A stretch of DNA of 64,000 nucleotides from Paramacrobiotus metropolitanus (taxonomy: Eukaryota > Tardigrada > Eutardigrada > Parachela > Macrobiotidae): positions 434,001 through 498,000 of the forward strand of contig NW_026570285.1 of the NCBI RefSeq assembly GCF_019649055.1, in the 5' to 3' direction. A program made the position numbers and the translations under genes. How positions within the stretch are numbered: position 1 is the first letter of the stretch; each line of letters begins with the position of its first letter. Below are positions 13,301 through 25,432 of this stretch, piece by piece. Under the pieces are notes generated by a model that searched no databases, was not told the origin of the DNA, and saw only the letters and a list, made by a program, of their open reading frames with translations.

Positions 13301-16300
13301 ATTTCCGGTGCCATCCATAATTGCAGACAGTCATTTATGTCGCATAAATGGACATCCGTTAAACCGGAGACCACGCTCGTCATCCCGTAATCGGACAGCT
13401 TGATTCCGAAGCGATTATCAGCCATAACCGTCAGGCTGGAAAGAGCACCGTGGAAGCTCAATGGGCTGGAGTGGATGTATTTGAGTCCCTGTAAGAAATA
13501 ATAGGAAGTAATCGATCATGTAGTGAGTGGCGACTCCCGCAAGACCGGCAATCGATTAAGCCAATAAAAGATTACTGGTAAATCAATAAACTATGCTATA
13601 ATTATTAAGTGCATGAATTATATGAATGAATGAATGAATGAATTGCTCGGTTTGATGCAGATGAAAGTCCTTTCAAGTTGACTTAGAAAATAATTCAGTT
13701 ATTACCGAAGCCATTTCTCGAATCAGTGCCATTTGCAGGTCGCTATCCAATGGAAAACTGCCATCGTCGAGCAACATGCGCAGATTGCCTCTGGATCCAT
13801 ATTCATATAGAAGCGAGACGCTGGCCCCATCAAGGCTGACACCATAAAATCGGGCAATATTGGGATGTTGCAGGTTTCGCATCTGTGAATCAAGGACATC
13901 ATTACGTAACTGTACGTTCAATCAATTGTAGATCTGTTCTTATTTAAACGTTTATACGATTATTATGCCGAATTGCCATTATTCGCCAAGACTTACCTCT
14001 TCTGTTTTGGCTTAATCATATATCATGATATATGTGCTTAAAATTCGTAATAGTACTGGGTATGGGACAGTAAACGCATGCACAAACCGAATCTAGCGTC
14101 TGTCGAGCCAATTTAACGTTGTAGATCTGTCTGGGTGAAAGCTGGCAGGGAAAACATTCAGTCCAGACAATTTTGTTCTGGTAAAGCGATAACTTCGATA
14201 GCCATGGCAAGGACTTGGTGCTATACTGCGCATCGTCCGGCGTATATTGGCTCACTACATGGTGACCAGCATGTAAATACCACCAAGGGTTATCTGATTC
14301 CTTCTTACGCAAATGCGATCTGAAATACAGTCCCTCCATTTGAATCTCCTGAACCAGGATATATAAATCGTAAACAGTATAGTTTGCATTATATGCAGAG
14401 TGTGATGTTCTGTTTACATTGTAGTCTCAAGCTTTTGCAACATACCTGTAAAGAGCTACGACAAACATGACAACCAGCAACACCACCCCAGTAACGACTC
14501 CGGCAGCTATGATCCATGTTGAATCTATTTACGACAGCAGATACATCATACATGTAACGCTCTATACAATAATAAAGAGGGGTTCACGGCGATTACAACG
14601 CCCATTAGGTAACCTAAAATCAGTACACAGACCCTAAATATATATTTTTTTTGTATAACACACTTGGCACAGTACTTTTGTTTAGCAATGCGGTTTTGCA
14701 AAGCAATAATCCTACCAGATTTATTGCAACGATTATCAAGGTATCCGCACAAGGGTTCGTTTGGTGGCGGTCCGAATGAACTGCGCCATATATCGGCCAA
14801 TGGAGAAACTTTGACCAAACTTTTTGTCGCTGCGTAGAAGTGCCATGCTTCCTGTTCGAGAACATAGAAATAAAAAATGTATCGTATTTTTTACAGTTTC
14901 TAAACTTTTTAATGGAATTAGCATGGTTTTTACCTCCATGTCTCCACTTGTTTGATTGATTCGATAGAAGCAAACATCTCTCAAACGCATTCCATTGGAG
15001 CCAATGGTTACGTTTCGCCAAGGAAAGCTGAAGCTGCGGTTAAAGAATTGTTTGGCGAGTTCTCGCCCGCTGAGTTGCGGGGAGAGATTATCGTAGCTCT
15101 CATTGAGCACCTAACGAGCAGCAACCGCACCTGGTTAAGTATTCAAATATTGAATTGATATCGAAACGAGTAATGTTGTTTGTTCTTTAGGCTTTACCAT
15201 CGCCATCGCTGACATCATTTCGTAAGCCGACAAAGAAAAGTCATTCATCTGAAAACTGAAAACTGGTTAACAAATTGTGAATGTACATGTGCGCCATTTA
15301 CTAATCCAAATTGATTTAGTCAGTATTGCAAACACCGAGCTTAGGTTGGAACTGCAGTTGCAGCAAAATGAAGGTGGTCATGGTTGTTGAAATTAGGCAC
15401 CCATAGAATGCAATGATGTGTGCTACTGGGCGTCAGCTCAGGTGCCTTGACTGACCTTATCATCCATAGTGAAAGTCAGGTTATATTCTTTCCTTGCATA
15501 AGCAGCAGCATCATCCAAAACGTCCATAATTTGATTCCACTGTGCACGTGGGTGTTCCCAGTAAATCAAGCTGCGGAAGGCTTCGAAGGCAATCTGTAAA
15601 CATTCACAAAAAACTGTAATTTACCCGTAACCATATTATTGTCATTATGGAGGGGATATCGTACGGGGTCGTTACTGTCGTTAAACTTCCATGTCTGTTT
15701 CCCTTCACCTGGTACAGGCCCCATGCGAGAAGACAAGAAAACCTACATAATGTAATTTGTATAACCATGTAATTTAGCCCTGCTGGGTGCCTGGCGCAGT
15801 ATTTTCAGCGTCGTACTTACGTAATCGCCATTTGTCATATTCAGACGGTAAGCTGTTATCTAAAATATAAACCTATAGTGACCTTTCGTGCATGGCAGTT
15901 GTACGGAAATAGCGTCCGGTAAAGAAACACTATCCTATCCAAGCGTCGTACGAACAACCGAGTTTATGTTGATGTCACCATTATTTGTTTAAAATTATAG
16001 ATGTGATATAATCACTGTTGGCATCCAGTAATCATGAGTGTTAATTTGTTTGTGCATAAGCAAGTTTCAAGGAATTAAAGATCACATCTCACCATGATCT
16101 GTCTCACAATTTTTGGAATACTGAAAATGACGACCACTGCAACATAAGAACTATGTAAACATAACTCCGTGCAGATCCACGTCATCCTGTCGTTTGCTGT
16201 TCCAATATTGATTTCAATACCTCTTGCCCGACTTTGCACATCGATCAGAATGCTTGTGAAGTCACTGAAAGCCGGTGTGTCGAAGGAATACATATAAATA

Positions 16301-18142
16301 CTGAACTGGCCTAGTCTGGTTTCCAGCAGCCTTTTAACGCTGCGGCAGGATAGATAGAAGAAGGATCCCAAGCCTGGGTACTGATTCAGATCATCACAAA
16401 AGAACGCCACCGTCTGCCATTTGTAGCGTTGTAAGAACATTTGAGCGGCTAACGAAATGGACGAAAGGTCTGGAGGCCCACATGTTACAACCGTTGGATA
16501 TCGAGCTTTGTTACCTAAGGCTTGATCTCCAGCCGTACTGCAAGTTGGGGTACAGAGTTATATAGCATGCCCCATGATTTCCTAAACTTTTGTCGTACCT
16601 TGACATGGTTAAAACGTTCCACTCTGTAAAAACAGATAACCGTTCAGAAACCGAACTGTATTATTGCCGATTTCCATGGTCGGAAACAGTTCACTACCCA
16701 CCTCTAGCAAAGTCACCAAGGAACATCATTTCCGCACTGCAAGCTGAAAAATATTGACCGCTTTGAGCAACGTGGTTTTAAAAGTAATCATAAGTTTTGT
16801 ATTTTTCATTTGAAATTTGTCTTTGATGTGTTTATCGACCGGAGCGCAGCGAAGGTCCTCTAATTCAGACAAAGTCAAAAAGGTGAAGTCTGTCTGTCCG
16901 CTACGGAAGTAAGAAATGACGTCATACAAGGAAGTAAATGTCGTCAAATAAGGAAGTAAGAAATTATGCCATATAAGGGAGCCGGAAATGACGTCATATA
17001 AGGAAGTAAATGCCGTCATATAAGGAAGTAAAAAAATTATGCCATATAAGGGAGACCCGGAAATGACGTCATATAAGGAAGTAAATGTCGTCAATTATAG
17101 AAGTAAAGAAGTTATGCCATATAAGAGAGCCGGAAATGACGTCATATAAGGAAATAAAATGATTTCCAGAGAAGGGTCACATCAAAGACAAAAAAGGAGC
17201 ACCAGCCTTTGTCAGGTTATCGTAAAATTTGAGATCTGCAGCAAACATTTCTTTATTAGCCCAGCTAATTGCTTTTTTGAAAGGTTTAACACGGGTTTTT
17301 TGGCACTCGAGATATTGTTGCCACTACTCTGTATTTCAGAAAATTTTGAACTACTCTGTACTACTACTCTGCATTTCTACTACTCTGTATTTCTACTTTG
17401 AATTTACTACTCTGTATTTCAGAAAATTTTGGACTTTGATCAGACTAAAGAAAAAACATGTTCAAAATGAACTGTAAAGAGGTTTTGTGATATTCACAAA
17501 ACCTCTTTACAGTTCATTTTGAAATGGTTGTGCATCTTGTTTAAAATAAATAACTTCCGGTGTCAAAAAGTTTTTTTTTTCAGATAGGGTGCATTTAGTC
17601 AGAAAAATGTTCCACAGGACTTTAGCCATTTGAGCTAAACACAGCTTCGTGCTTGGAAATAATTCTTCAGAAATCTGTTTCGATTGGTATTACTTCCGCA
17701 ATATAACGACTTGCAACTGTACTTATTTAAGCGACTAAGCTGCGCTCCGGTCTGCCAATGCACGCCAAAGTGCATTTTCCTAGTATAAGGATGTTACGAT
17801 TAGATGGTAGTTACCCGGAGTTAGTATGACAGTCACTCCTTTGAGTTCGGTGAGGATCTGGCCTATTTTTCCGGACAGCGGAATCATGGCGTCAGCAGCA
17901 GCAGCACACGTGAAGCTTCCCGGAAGATACATCGTATGCGTAGATATATTTGAAAAGACATGCGGATAACGTTGTCGTAGACGGTCAAACGCTACGATGT
18001 ACATGGGGATCGTGGTCGTGTAGCCGTAAGCCGGTGTTCGCCCAATAGCGACCAGTATAATATTTAGCTGCTGGAACGCCTCTCCAAGTCCGATAAAGAT
18101 TACTACGATGACGCTCCACATCAACACCTCCTTGGCAAGCAT
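10336..18142 (-). CDS. Receptor guanylyl cyclase (natriuretic-peptide-receptor type), catalytic site altered
   Basis: Minus-strand exons: 18142-17815, 16743-16702, 16623-16599, 16537-16221, 16136-16093, 15859-15821, 15742-15665, 15593-15456, 15248-15198, 15110-14934, 14851-14716, 14524-14446, 14409-14088, 13909-13706, 13488-13173, 12992-12659, 12544-12325, 12122-11972, 11873-11825, 11721-11672, 11478-11387, 10383-10336. All phases match and give 1079 residues, normal for the family. Order: signal peptide, ANF-receptor-type ectodomain, one TM helix (exon 14524-14446), pseudokinase (LSDYG where kinases have DFG; FHGALSS at the HRD site), coiled-coil linker ending at MLPE, and cyclase domain with FDDASILF, YKVETIADSYM, GVVG, MPRYCLFGDTVNTASRMES and a KVETFWL tail. 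Members make cGMP from GTP at the plasma membrane on ligand binding. The usual FSDIVGFT metal site reads FTHFPEF, so the first metal aspartate is histidine; cyclase activity is doubtful. The intron before exon 14409 would be only 36 bp. Confidence 0.93.
10725..11150. repeat. G-rich repeat pair in the last cyclase intron
   Basis: Two G-rich blocks (about 10724-10815 and 11045-11145) share units like GGGGCTTATTTTTCAAAC or TTTCGGGGGGTGG with GGGGG runs. The second contains long G tracts (around 11099-11130) that could form G-quadruplexes on the plus strand. It lies in the final intron of the minus-strand cyclase gene (10384-11386). Confidence 0.6.
13617..13645. repeat. (TGAA)n microsatellite
   Basis: A short TGAATGAATGAATGAATGAA run in a cyclase intron. 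The same tetranucleotide ends the LINE fragment at 27189-27207, so this may be the tail of an older LINE insertion, though no reverse transcriptase remains beside it. Confidence 0.55.
16910..17160. repeat. About 73-bp tandem repeat carrying CRE-like TGACGTCA sites
   Basis: Units combine AATGACGTCAT, ACAAGGAAGTAAATG or ATAAGGAAGTAAATG, and TTATGCCATATAAG. TGACGTCA, the consensus palindrome for CREB/ATF-type bZIP factors, occurs four times at about 73-bp spacing (near 16916, 16988, 17064 and 17137), with degenerate half sites between. The array is in cyclase intron 1, about 1 kb downstream of the start codon. A regulatory role is inference. Confidence 0.75.
17325..17430. repeat. CTACTCTGTATTTC minisatellite
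   Basis: Repeats of (CTA)CTACTCTGTATTTC with a longer variant followed by AGAAAATTTTG at both ends. Non-coding, in cyclase intron 1, directly left of the perfect palindrome at 17461. Confidence 0.65.
17461..17523. repeat. Perfect 30-bp palindrome with 3-base loop
   Basis: Bases 17461-17490 and 17494-17523 are exact reverse complements (arms begin TTCAAAATGAACTG) around the loop TAT. It lies in cyclase intron 1. Confidence 0.95.
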
Positions 18143-19354
18143 AATACGCAGATTAGTGCAAAGTCTTGTGTCGTTAACAAATCCTAGCTACCACACGACA
18201 GATCGTATCCGTTGCGTACAAAATCGCCGTATCCGGCGTATAGCCAGTGTATCCGTTGTAGAAACTCGGCGCGGAAGTTGCTGTTTTTACGTATCACTGT
18301 TTTCATGAAAGCTCGTATTTTGAATATTGCTAATTACTATTCATGACTGCTCGCCAGTAGTTAATGCGAACAAGCACTGGTCTATTGCGCGCCAATGACG
18401 TAAGATGTAGGCTGCGGTAATAAGAGTAAAAGAAGACTGATTTTGCCCGTCCATGGTGTTGTAAATTCTCCATGCTTATATACCTTGATATATAGTATTA
18501 TTGATTAACACTTGACATACGGGCAATATTCCCCGGAAGAACAGTATTATTGCACTGTAAACACCAGCTTTTATCTTGGTCAGGTTAAATACAGTACAAT
18601 GCCGACCAGTTCATGTATTCGTGTCAGAGAGACGTGGCCGAAGCTCTCAAAGTATCACGCGTTCCACGGAAACGTCATGATTGTGCGTATGTACGATCTG
18701 GATAACCTCGCAGGTTGCCGAATGTGTCGGTACGATGCGCCATTTTGTTACATCCTCTGCAGGATTCTGCTCTAATCCATCGTAACCCACAACCCAGTGG
18801 GTCAGTACCAGACTTCATGCATGCTAATAGGAGCGTAAAGTAATTAACACTACCTAGGTACATTATAGTCGACTCCACGGTCTCATTTAACCAATGATTT
18901 CGAATTTCGATTGAAATTAGGTTTTTCAATATCTAAGCCGAAATATGAGTATGTGGTTGGTGCTTTCGGAGCAATAAATTAATAGCCAGCTGCATATAGC
19001 CTAACTTTTCGTATAATTATTATTACAAGGGATGCACAAAACTGATTAACAGGCGGTTGTTGCCATCATTTTTGACAAAGCGGAATCACAGGCGGATTGC
19101 ATATTAATGAGAAATTAATTAATAAAGACATTAGTTATCTAGCCACAGGGATAAAGCTTCTCTGAAGAACTCGAAGGCAAATTTCTTGAAAACTACAGCC
19201 AGCAGCTATAGACAGCTGGAGAAATTTCACAGTTTTGTATGTAAAATGAAGTTTCCAGACTAAGAACATCACTTTTTTAGCCACGGACTTAGAGAATATG
19301 TTTGGCTAATTGTTGCATGGGAACTTGTAATGCTATACGCAGCCGATTTTAAGG
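18143..19354. other. Divergent intergenic region between cyclase and GPCR genes
   Basis: About 1.2 kb between the starts of two divergent membrane-receptor genes. It should contain both promoters. No TATA box is placed convincingly at either start, and the open frames on both strands around 18512-18929 lack family resemblance. Confidence 0.45.
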
Positions 19355-21830
19355 ATGAACAATGCTACCGCAGTGCTTTTGTCGACTGCAGTTTCCAGTT
19401 GGCATGCAAATACGAGTATCAACGATAGCAACCGTGGTATGTTCAGCGGAGGCCATGTAGGCAATTCTACAGTTGGCTTTCCACCACCATTTATGGAAGG
19501 TCGTTATAGTGACAGTCAAAGGCAAGATGGTTTTGTGGCTTGTCAAGCAGTCTACTTCTGCCTGCTGATCCTGTTTACAGTGGGCAACGCCTTAAATCTG
19601 GTGGTCCTCATGCGTAGTGTGCCAGAATGGAAGACATCGGCATGCCACTATCTGATTGGAACGGCCGTTTCTGATTTGATAGCAGTGTGAGTTATTAAAA
19701 CTCAGCAGCGAATAGACCAAACTATGCATCTTTAAAACAATTTATATGATTAAAAATGTGTAGAAGTATTATCGTCAACAGAGCATTTATTGTTATCTTA
19801 ATTGTTCGTACGCAGAGTTTAAGCATTGTTCCTTGTAGATGGCTCGGCTTGCCCGATTTTTTGTCGAAACCAGAAATGAGTATTGATTTTCGGTTAACCA
19901 GCACAAAACTGCTGCGTCCGTGGTTTTCGAATACTTCGATGGGTGTTTCCGACTGGTGAGATCCTGGCTAGTTAGCAGTTTAACAATGCACCTATTTGTG
20001 TCCACTAGCATTATTATCATTTCAGGATTCTTGTTGTGTTCTCATGGGAACGTCTGCTTGTGATTTCGAGTCCGTTCCGGTTCCGATTTCTGCAATGTGT
20101 ATTAGCAGCGCGCGTTATCATGGTCGTTCTGTTCGCTTTAGCGCTATCATGTTATGCGTTCGATGTCGTAAAGGCCTACTGCTTCTCTTTCTCCGGGTAC
20201 ATGGATCCTGTAGAGTATGTTTTCAAACCTCCCGGATGGTTTCTGCCATGGGACGCAGTGCATTATAAGGCAATAGTAAGTAAGGCAGTGCATAATAAGG
20301 CAACAGTGGTTAACTAAAGCAGACTAGAACGGCGCCTGGAACTTTTGCCGCATGACCCCGTACATTATTAATCGTTTAGCAAATTTCGTGTTTATCAACA
20401 AATTCAGCATGCACGGTTACTTCCATTTCCGAATGTTTCGTAATAACACTTTTTGCATTCTCTATGACATTCTATAAACAAAAGGTACTCAAACAAAAGA
20501 TACAAAATAAGAGTCAAAAGAAAAAAAATCCAAAAAATAAAAAAGTTCATTTATATTTAAAACTCATTACATTTTAAAAGAAGTTGTGGAGATCTGGTTC
20601 GGTGTAAAAAAACCTGCATATTTGCGTACAGAACTACTAGTAAAATTTGAACAAGATTGGCCCATAACAAAATTTTGGTGCATTTAGCACATGAGCTGGT
20701 CATTGAACCCTTTAAATCCTTATGTTACCTGTAACTTCCTAGCCGGATGCTGCACTCGTAAAAGGTATGTAAGCTTATGTACATACACTATTCGACTGTA
20801 TTATCATAAGTACGAGTAACTGCGAAAACGCTTTTGAAAGTGCGAGAAAGCGAAGCTTTTCGTTCAGTTAAGATAATTACCTATAAACAATCGTTTTAAG
20901 GTGCGCGCGGTCGCATCTACCAAGGGTCCAAGGCCACCCTTTATATCATTGCAAACACTTCTGAACTGTTCCTCGGCTAGATCAATTTCGGTCATTGTTA
21001 TTTCCGGGCATGCAGAATTACACTTAATCAGGCGTCCGCGTAACGTACCTGTGACCGGACTTGATGTCAAGAGGGGGGAGTGTTTGCAGTATTAATGCAG
21101 TAGGCCAGGAGTCACGATCAGTTTTGGTTGGGTTGAGGCTGTTGATTACAAAATTTAAGTCAAAACGAAACTTTTTTTGTTGGCTGAATCTAATATATCT
21201 GATCTTTCATATTGTCTGTATTATTGGTAGCCTGCGGTTCGCATCCTGACATTTTTGCTGATCCTGGTCCCCAGTGTGATCCTGATTGTCTTCCTGGTGT
21301 GCCAACGACGGTCCGAATTTGGAAAGATGCGCCGCTTACAGAAAGTTAAAAGGGCAGCGTCCGCGACCACATCGGACAACAAGTCACAGCACGCAATCAA
21401 CATCATCCTGCTGAGCAGTGCACTACTGTATCTCGTCACGCGCACCCCAACATTTTTTGACTTGTGTGCAACAGCCTACGCGAATGACCGTGATCACACA
21501 GCGGTCCACACTAGCTTTCCTTATTTGGACGACGCCAGTGTGAATTTATTTGCGCATCCAATTATCGATGTAGTCACTTACATGGGTTATTCGTTGAATT
21601 TCTATATTTACTTGTTCACCGAGCGCCAGTATCGACGCCGTTTTATTGAGTTAGTGGCTCGTCCATTATGCTGTCCCTGCTTCCCCGCACTAGCATTGAT
21701 CACTAGCACAAGCGAAAGTAGTGACAACCGGCGAACTGAGGAAGTGCAAATGGACACAAGACGACCACTGGACACTATGCGGTCCCAAACATTTCAGTGC
21801 GAAACAAACATGAACTTCAACAATTTCTGA
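19355..21830 (+). CDS. Rhodopsin-class peptide GPCR (FMRFamide-receptor-like)
   Basis: Exons 19355-19686, 19839-19955, 20026-20275 and 21231-21830 join in phases 2, 2 and 0 to give 432 residues. An N-terminal tail with N-glycosylation motifs (NAT, NTS, NST) precedes TM1 (GNALNLVVLM). TM2 reads ISDL-like (AVSDLIAV), TM3 ends in a WER variant of the DRY motif followed by LLVISSPFR, a basic third loop (KMRRLQKVKR) precedes TM6, and TM7 ends NFYIYLFTERQYRRRF in place of NPxxY, as in FMRFamide and related neuropeptide receptors. The C-tail has a CCPC cluster likely to be palmitoylated. Role: G-protein signalling for a neuropeptide, ligand unknown. The third intron (955 bp) contains an exon-like open frame on the other strand. 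Confidence 0.87.
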
Positions 21831-22949
21831 GTTTGCCGTTGAATTTGAAAACCAGCAAGGGCAAATGTTTCTTGGAAAGAAAAGATGCTAATATAGCGTT
21901 TTGTGAGTTGTCAACTAAAAGGTGTTAGTTGATGTTTGTGGTGGTATATCCTTCTGGTTGTATAACAAAGTAAGGTGACGCTCAACCCAATTGACCTTAA
22001 TAACGATGACCTTTATCTAAACTCATTCAAGCTAACAGAGCAACAACATCAAGGCTAAGAAGATATTCCAGAGAACACTTTCCAGTCAAGATATTCCAGG
22101 GCTGCTAGCCATGCAAGATGATACTAAATCATGCACCAGAAGTTCTCTTCCCTCGAGCACTCAACAGTGATTTTTTAATACAGAATATGAAAGATGAGAG
22201 AACACGCCCTGAAGTCACAGACAAGATAGAAACCAGACAGACAGACTTATTATTGTGCCTAACTCCAATGTATTATATCGATAAAACGTTGCCACGCATG
22301 GGGGGTGGATTTTATTAACAAAATCCCTGGTGGACGAATTTGTCCACCGGAAACGAACAAACAACTGCACTGCAACCAACAACTGCATAGCACAAACGAC
22401 AAAAGAACGCCTGCACAGGGCATGTACGCCTCCGCACGAATATACACAGATCCACCACAAAACAACAATATTGTGTTTGTGAACAGCAAAATCTTGAAGA
22501 ACAAGCTAAATACATAGATTACTAGAAACGAAAGATTCCACTTGTCCGAAATCCCACGGTCTCCACGGTATCCGCATTCCTAGGGGTGGGCGGGCGGGAA
22601 AACTGCATGCAACTGGAAGTTGCCGGTATGCTGCGCTCTTTATATATGCGCCACCGATGACCGGTGGCCGGCTGAGAGGAGGAGTGGCTATCCGTGTAGG
22701 CCAATAATAAACAGATTCTCCCCAGAGAGAATCTTACTCATTTATTGATTGTTTTTTGAGGAATTAAAGTCCACTTCACACGCTTATAATTGGTTAACAC
22801 TTCCACGCCACTTCCTTGATCTTCCTCTACTCACTTTCCATAGGATAATCCCAACACTTGCTGTCTACCGTCTTTCATTGTGTACTTATGCTGATCAAGA
22901 CGAGTATGATTCATACACACTGTTCCTTTCCAACCGCATCACGCTATGA
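21831..22949. other. Intergenic; possible LTR-like promoter/poly(A) block
   Basis: Downstream of the GPCR there is no gene. At 22600-22745 a TTTATATATGCGCC TATA-like motif is followed about 70 bp later by AATAATAAACAG and an inverted repeat GATTCTC/GAGAATC, an arrangement seen in solo LTRs. I could not find both LTR ends or a duplication, so it is left unassigned. A GGTGGACGAATTTGTCCACC hairpin lies at 22330-22349. Confidence 0.35.
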
Positions 22950-24306
22950 CTGTCCATACAAGGATGCGCACAGTCAAAACGCGGACTTACATCGAGCATC
23001 TGCGACTTACATCGAAGCGAGAAATAGGCGTACCAAGTCTTAATTGGCTGGGCTTCGTTGTAAGTCGATTTTCGCTCGATGTCTGTCGGTAGGCGTCGAC
23101 GAAAACCGTTACCAACATGGGCGTACCTTGTAACGGGTCTAAGCGACGCCCAGCGACTTACAAACTTCGTGTTTCTGCGATCTTGATTGGCGGGTCTGCA
23201 TTTTGAGTTAGATCGAGGCTGCCCACCGCCAATAGCAAAATTCCAAACCACGTGATCGTTTCTCTATACTTTGAGCTTACGGCGACGGTTAAACGATAAA
23301 ATGATAGGGCTTCATATTTTTTTTGAGTTTTTGGTTCTTGCCTTCTTGTTTATTTTTGAAATTAGAATTGTAAAAACTGATAATTTGTATGGCATTATTG
23401 ATGCATCTATAGTGCAGGGATGCCTGCGGTTTGGGAATCCAGACTGGACTGCGCAGTATCAGTGTTGGGCCAGGTGCGCCCCTGTTTACTGATTACTTGT
23501 TGTCTGATAATCGCTCAATTTGTTTCTGATCCCATTACAGCTGACTAGCGTATTACAAATTGATTTCGACTTGCCAAAAGGTTCATAAATTCTTGTGGCT
23601 GTCTCTAACAATTTGTGGTATACTTGTCATGTAGAACTGCCGTCGTCTCGCAGGGAACCCTGCGCGCTGGCTACCCAGCTGCTGGTGCTGTTTACAGTAC
23701 ACCCCGTTATGAGCTTGATTTCTTAATCTAATTTAATACCGGACTTCGACCAATACTGCTGGACAGCCTTCCATCGTAAGTCAGAAATTATTTTCTGATA
23801 CCATGTTAATTTAGCGATGTATGAGTTGAATGATTTGTTGGTCGCATAAATTTAATTCTGTTTTTCGTCTGTATTTTACGAAAGAAGATTGTATACTTGC
23901 TTAACCATGTGGCGGGTTCCCGCTTTGGTCTGGCTACCCAGACGTTTTGTTAACCGCAGTCTTTTTATTCGTTTTTAACTGAAAAGAATATTGCGCAGCG
24001 ATACTCAAGTGCATATTGTTTTGATACTTGATTTTTTTCAGTGATATTGTTTTGATACTTTTCAACAGGTTATATTTTTAGAAATTCAAATGTGGTGATA
24101 CAATTTAGAAGCATACTGTCTGCGCGCATAATGTCAGTCTGTATGTCATGACATTTGTGCGCATGCGGTCGAGTTTAGCCCTTACATACATACATGCTAG
24201 ACGTGTAAACGGGCGCGGTTTTGCGTTCGATGTCTGTATGTCAAGGGTTAAAAACGTTGTAAGTAAGTCCGCGTTTGAACTTTGCGCATTTGCTGGACTG
24301 TACTTC
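22950..24306. mobile_element. 1.35-kb DNA element with terminal inverted repeats
   Basis: The left end (about 22950-22997) contains CGCACAGTCAAAACGCGGAC and the right end (about 24258-24306) its imperfect complement GTCCGCGTTTGAACTTTGCGC; the match spans about 45 bp. Subterminal TCGATGTCTGT and ACTTACA motifs recur inside. No transposase is present. A 60-codon frame with a hydrophobic start (23301-23492) could be chance. Likely a non-autonomous DNA transposon; the superfamily is not identified. Confidence 0.55.
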
Positions 24307-25432
24307 AACCAGCCCTACTCGTAACAGAGTATAAGTTTTTACAATGGACACAATATTATGACAGCAAACCGTTATAAGCGCCTCCTCCATTCCCACCCCA
24401 TTTATTATAGCCACCCCTTTTCACACCCTGTTTATTACAGGCAGCATTAGTATGGACTATTCGATAATCTATTATGTGTGCCTATTACTTAAAATTTTCA
24501 TATAAACTTCGGCGAATTTCACTGCAGTGATAGCCTTATGATCATATGAACCTACAAATCATGTTAAGTACCACAAACGTTGGTAAGCTCCTGAAAGCGG
24601 TCAGGTCATACTGCAGTCATAATAACAAAATTGGGAAAGTTAGAAAGGAAGGTAACTGAAGTCGAAGCTAAGAAATGCAAACTTCCTTCCCAGTTCCCAT
24701 CAGGCAGCTAAATGGAGCAGATCATGCAGAGAGTAGAGTTACCTCGCGCTAGCAACTGTATGCTACAAAACTTTCCAGCAACATCCCCAGCATTGCTAAA
24801 AAAATTACAGAAATGCGTATATACTGGCTACAGTCACACTTAAATACAAGTAAGTAAAATCATCCCTCATTCGTTTTCGGTATGTAGTTATCACCGGCCA
24901 GCATTGTTGATAGATACTAGATAGTAACGGAATAGCTAAAACTCATAGCCCTGGAGAAACTGATTTAAAGTGCGGTTTGCGTTCTGGCATCTTTCCATGT
25001 GAGTGCCAAAACAGACAACAAAGAAAATTCAGCAGGGCCAGGCGACATCGCTATATGTACTCTGTACACACAGAATGCCTGCCAGTCTTAAATCATTTTC
25101 GCAGTAAATAATTCCAGTAAGCCTGTATTGCAATATTTTAATATTTTTAGTAATCAATGTTTTGTGAAATTTATAAATTCATTATATAAAGTGTGCCTGC
25201 GATAAACAGGATGAAAAGGGGTGCTTGTACTCAGCAGTGGCACGCCGGTCACCCGCTCACCTAACGGGATCCCCACACTGGACAGCACCGGTAGCTTACA
25301 GCACACACACTGGAAGTACAGTATCCGCACCCTGGACAGAAGAGATAGCTCGGCCACTCGCTCACCTAACGGGCTCAACACGCTGGACAGTACTGGTAGA
25401 TCAGTCACTATAATTGTTAGCGCTTAAATGGT
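24307..25432. other. Intergenic with a small tandem duplication
   Basis: No gene. Two copies of a block running CGCTCACCTAACGGG to CTGGACAG and GGTAG lie at about 25253-25289 and 25364-25401, spaced about 111 bp. The rest is unremarkable AT-rich DNA. Confidence 0.5.

Noticed and set aside
17461-17523. microRNA precursor
   Set aside because: Perfect 30-bp arms with a 3-nt loop lack the loop and bulges of a Drosha/Dicer substrate.
19722-20020. Minus-strand frames across GPCR exon 2
   Set aside because: Exon 2 on plus fits splice phases and receptor topology; the antisense frames show nothing.
22500-22745. Solo LTR
   Set aside because: TATA and poly(A)-like motifs are present, but I could not define both TG...CA ends or a target duplication.
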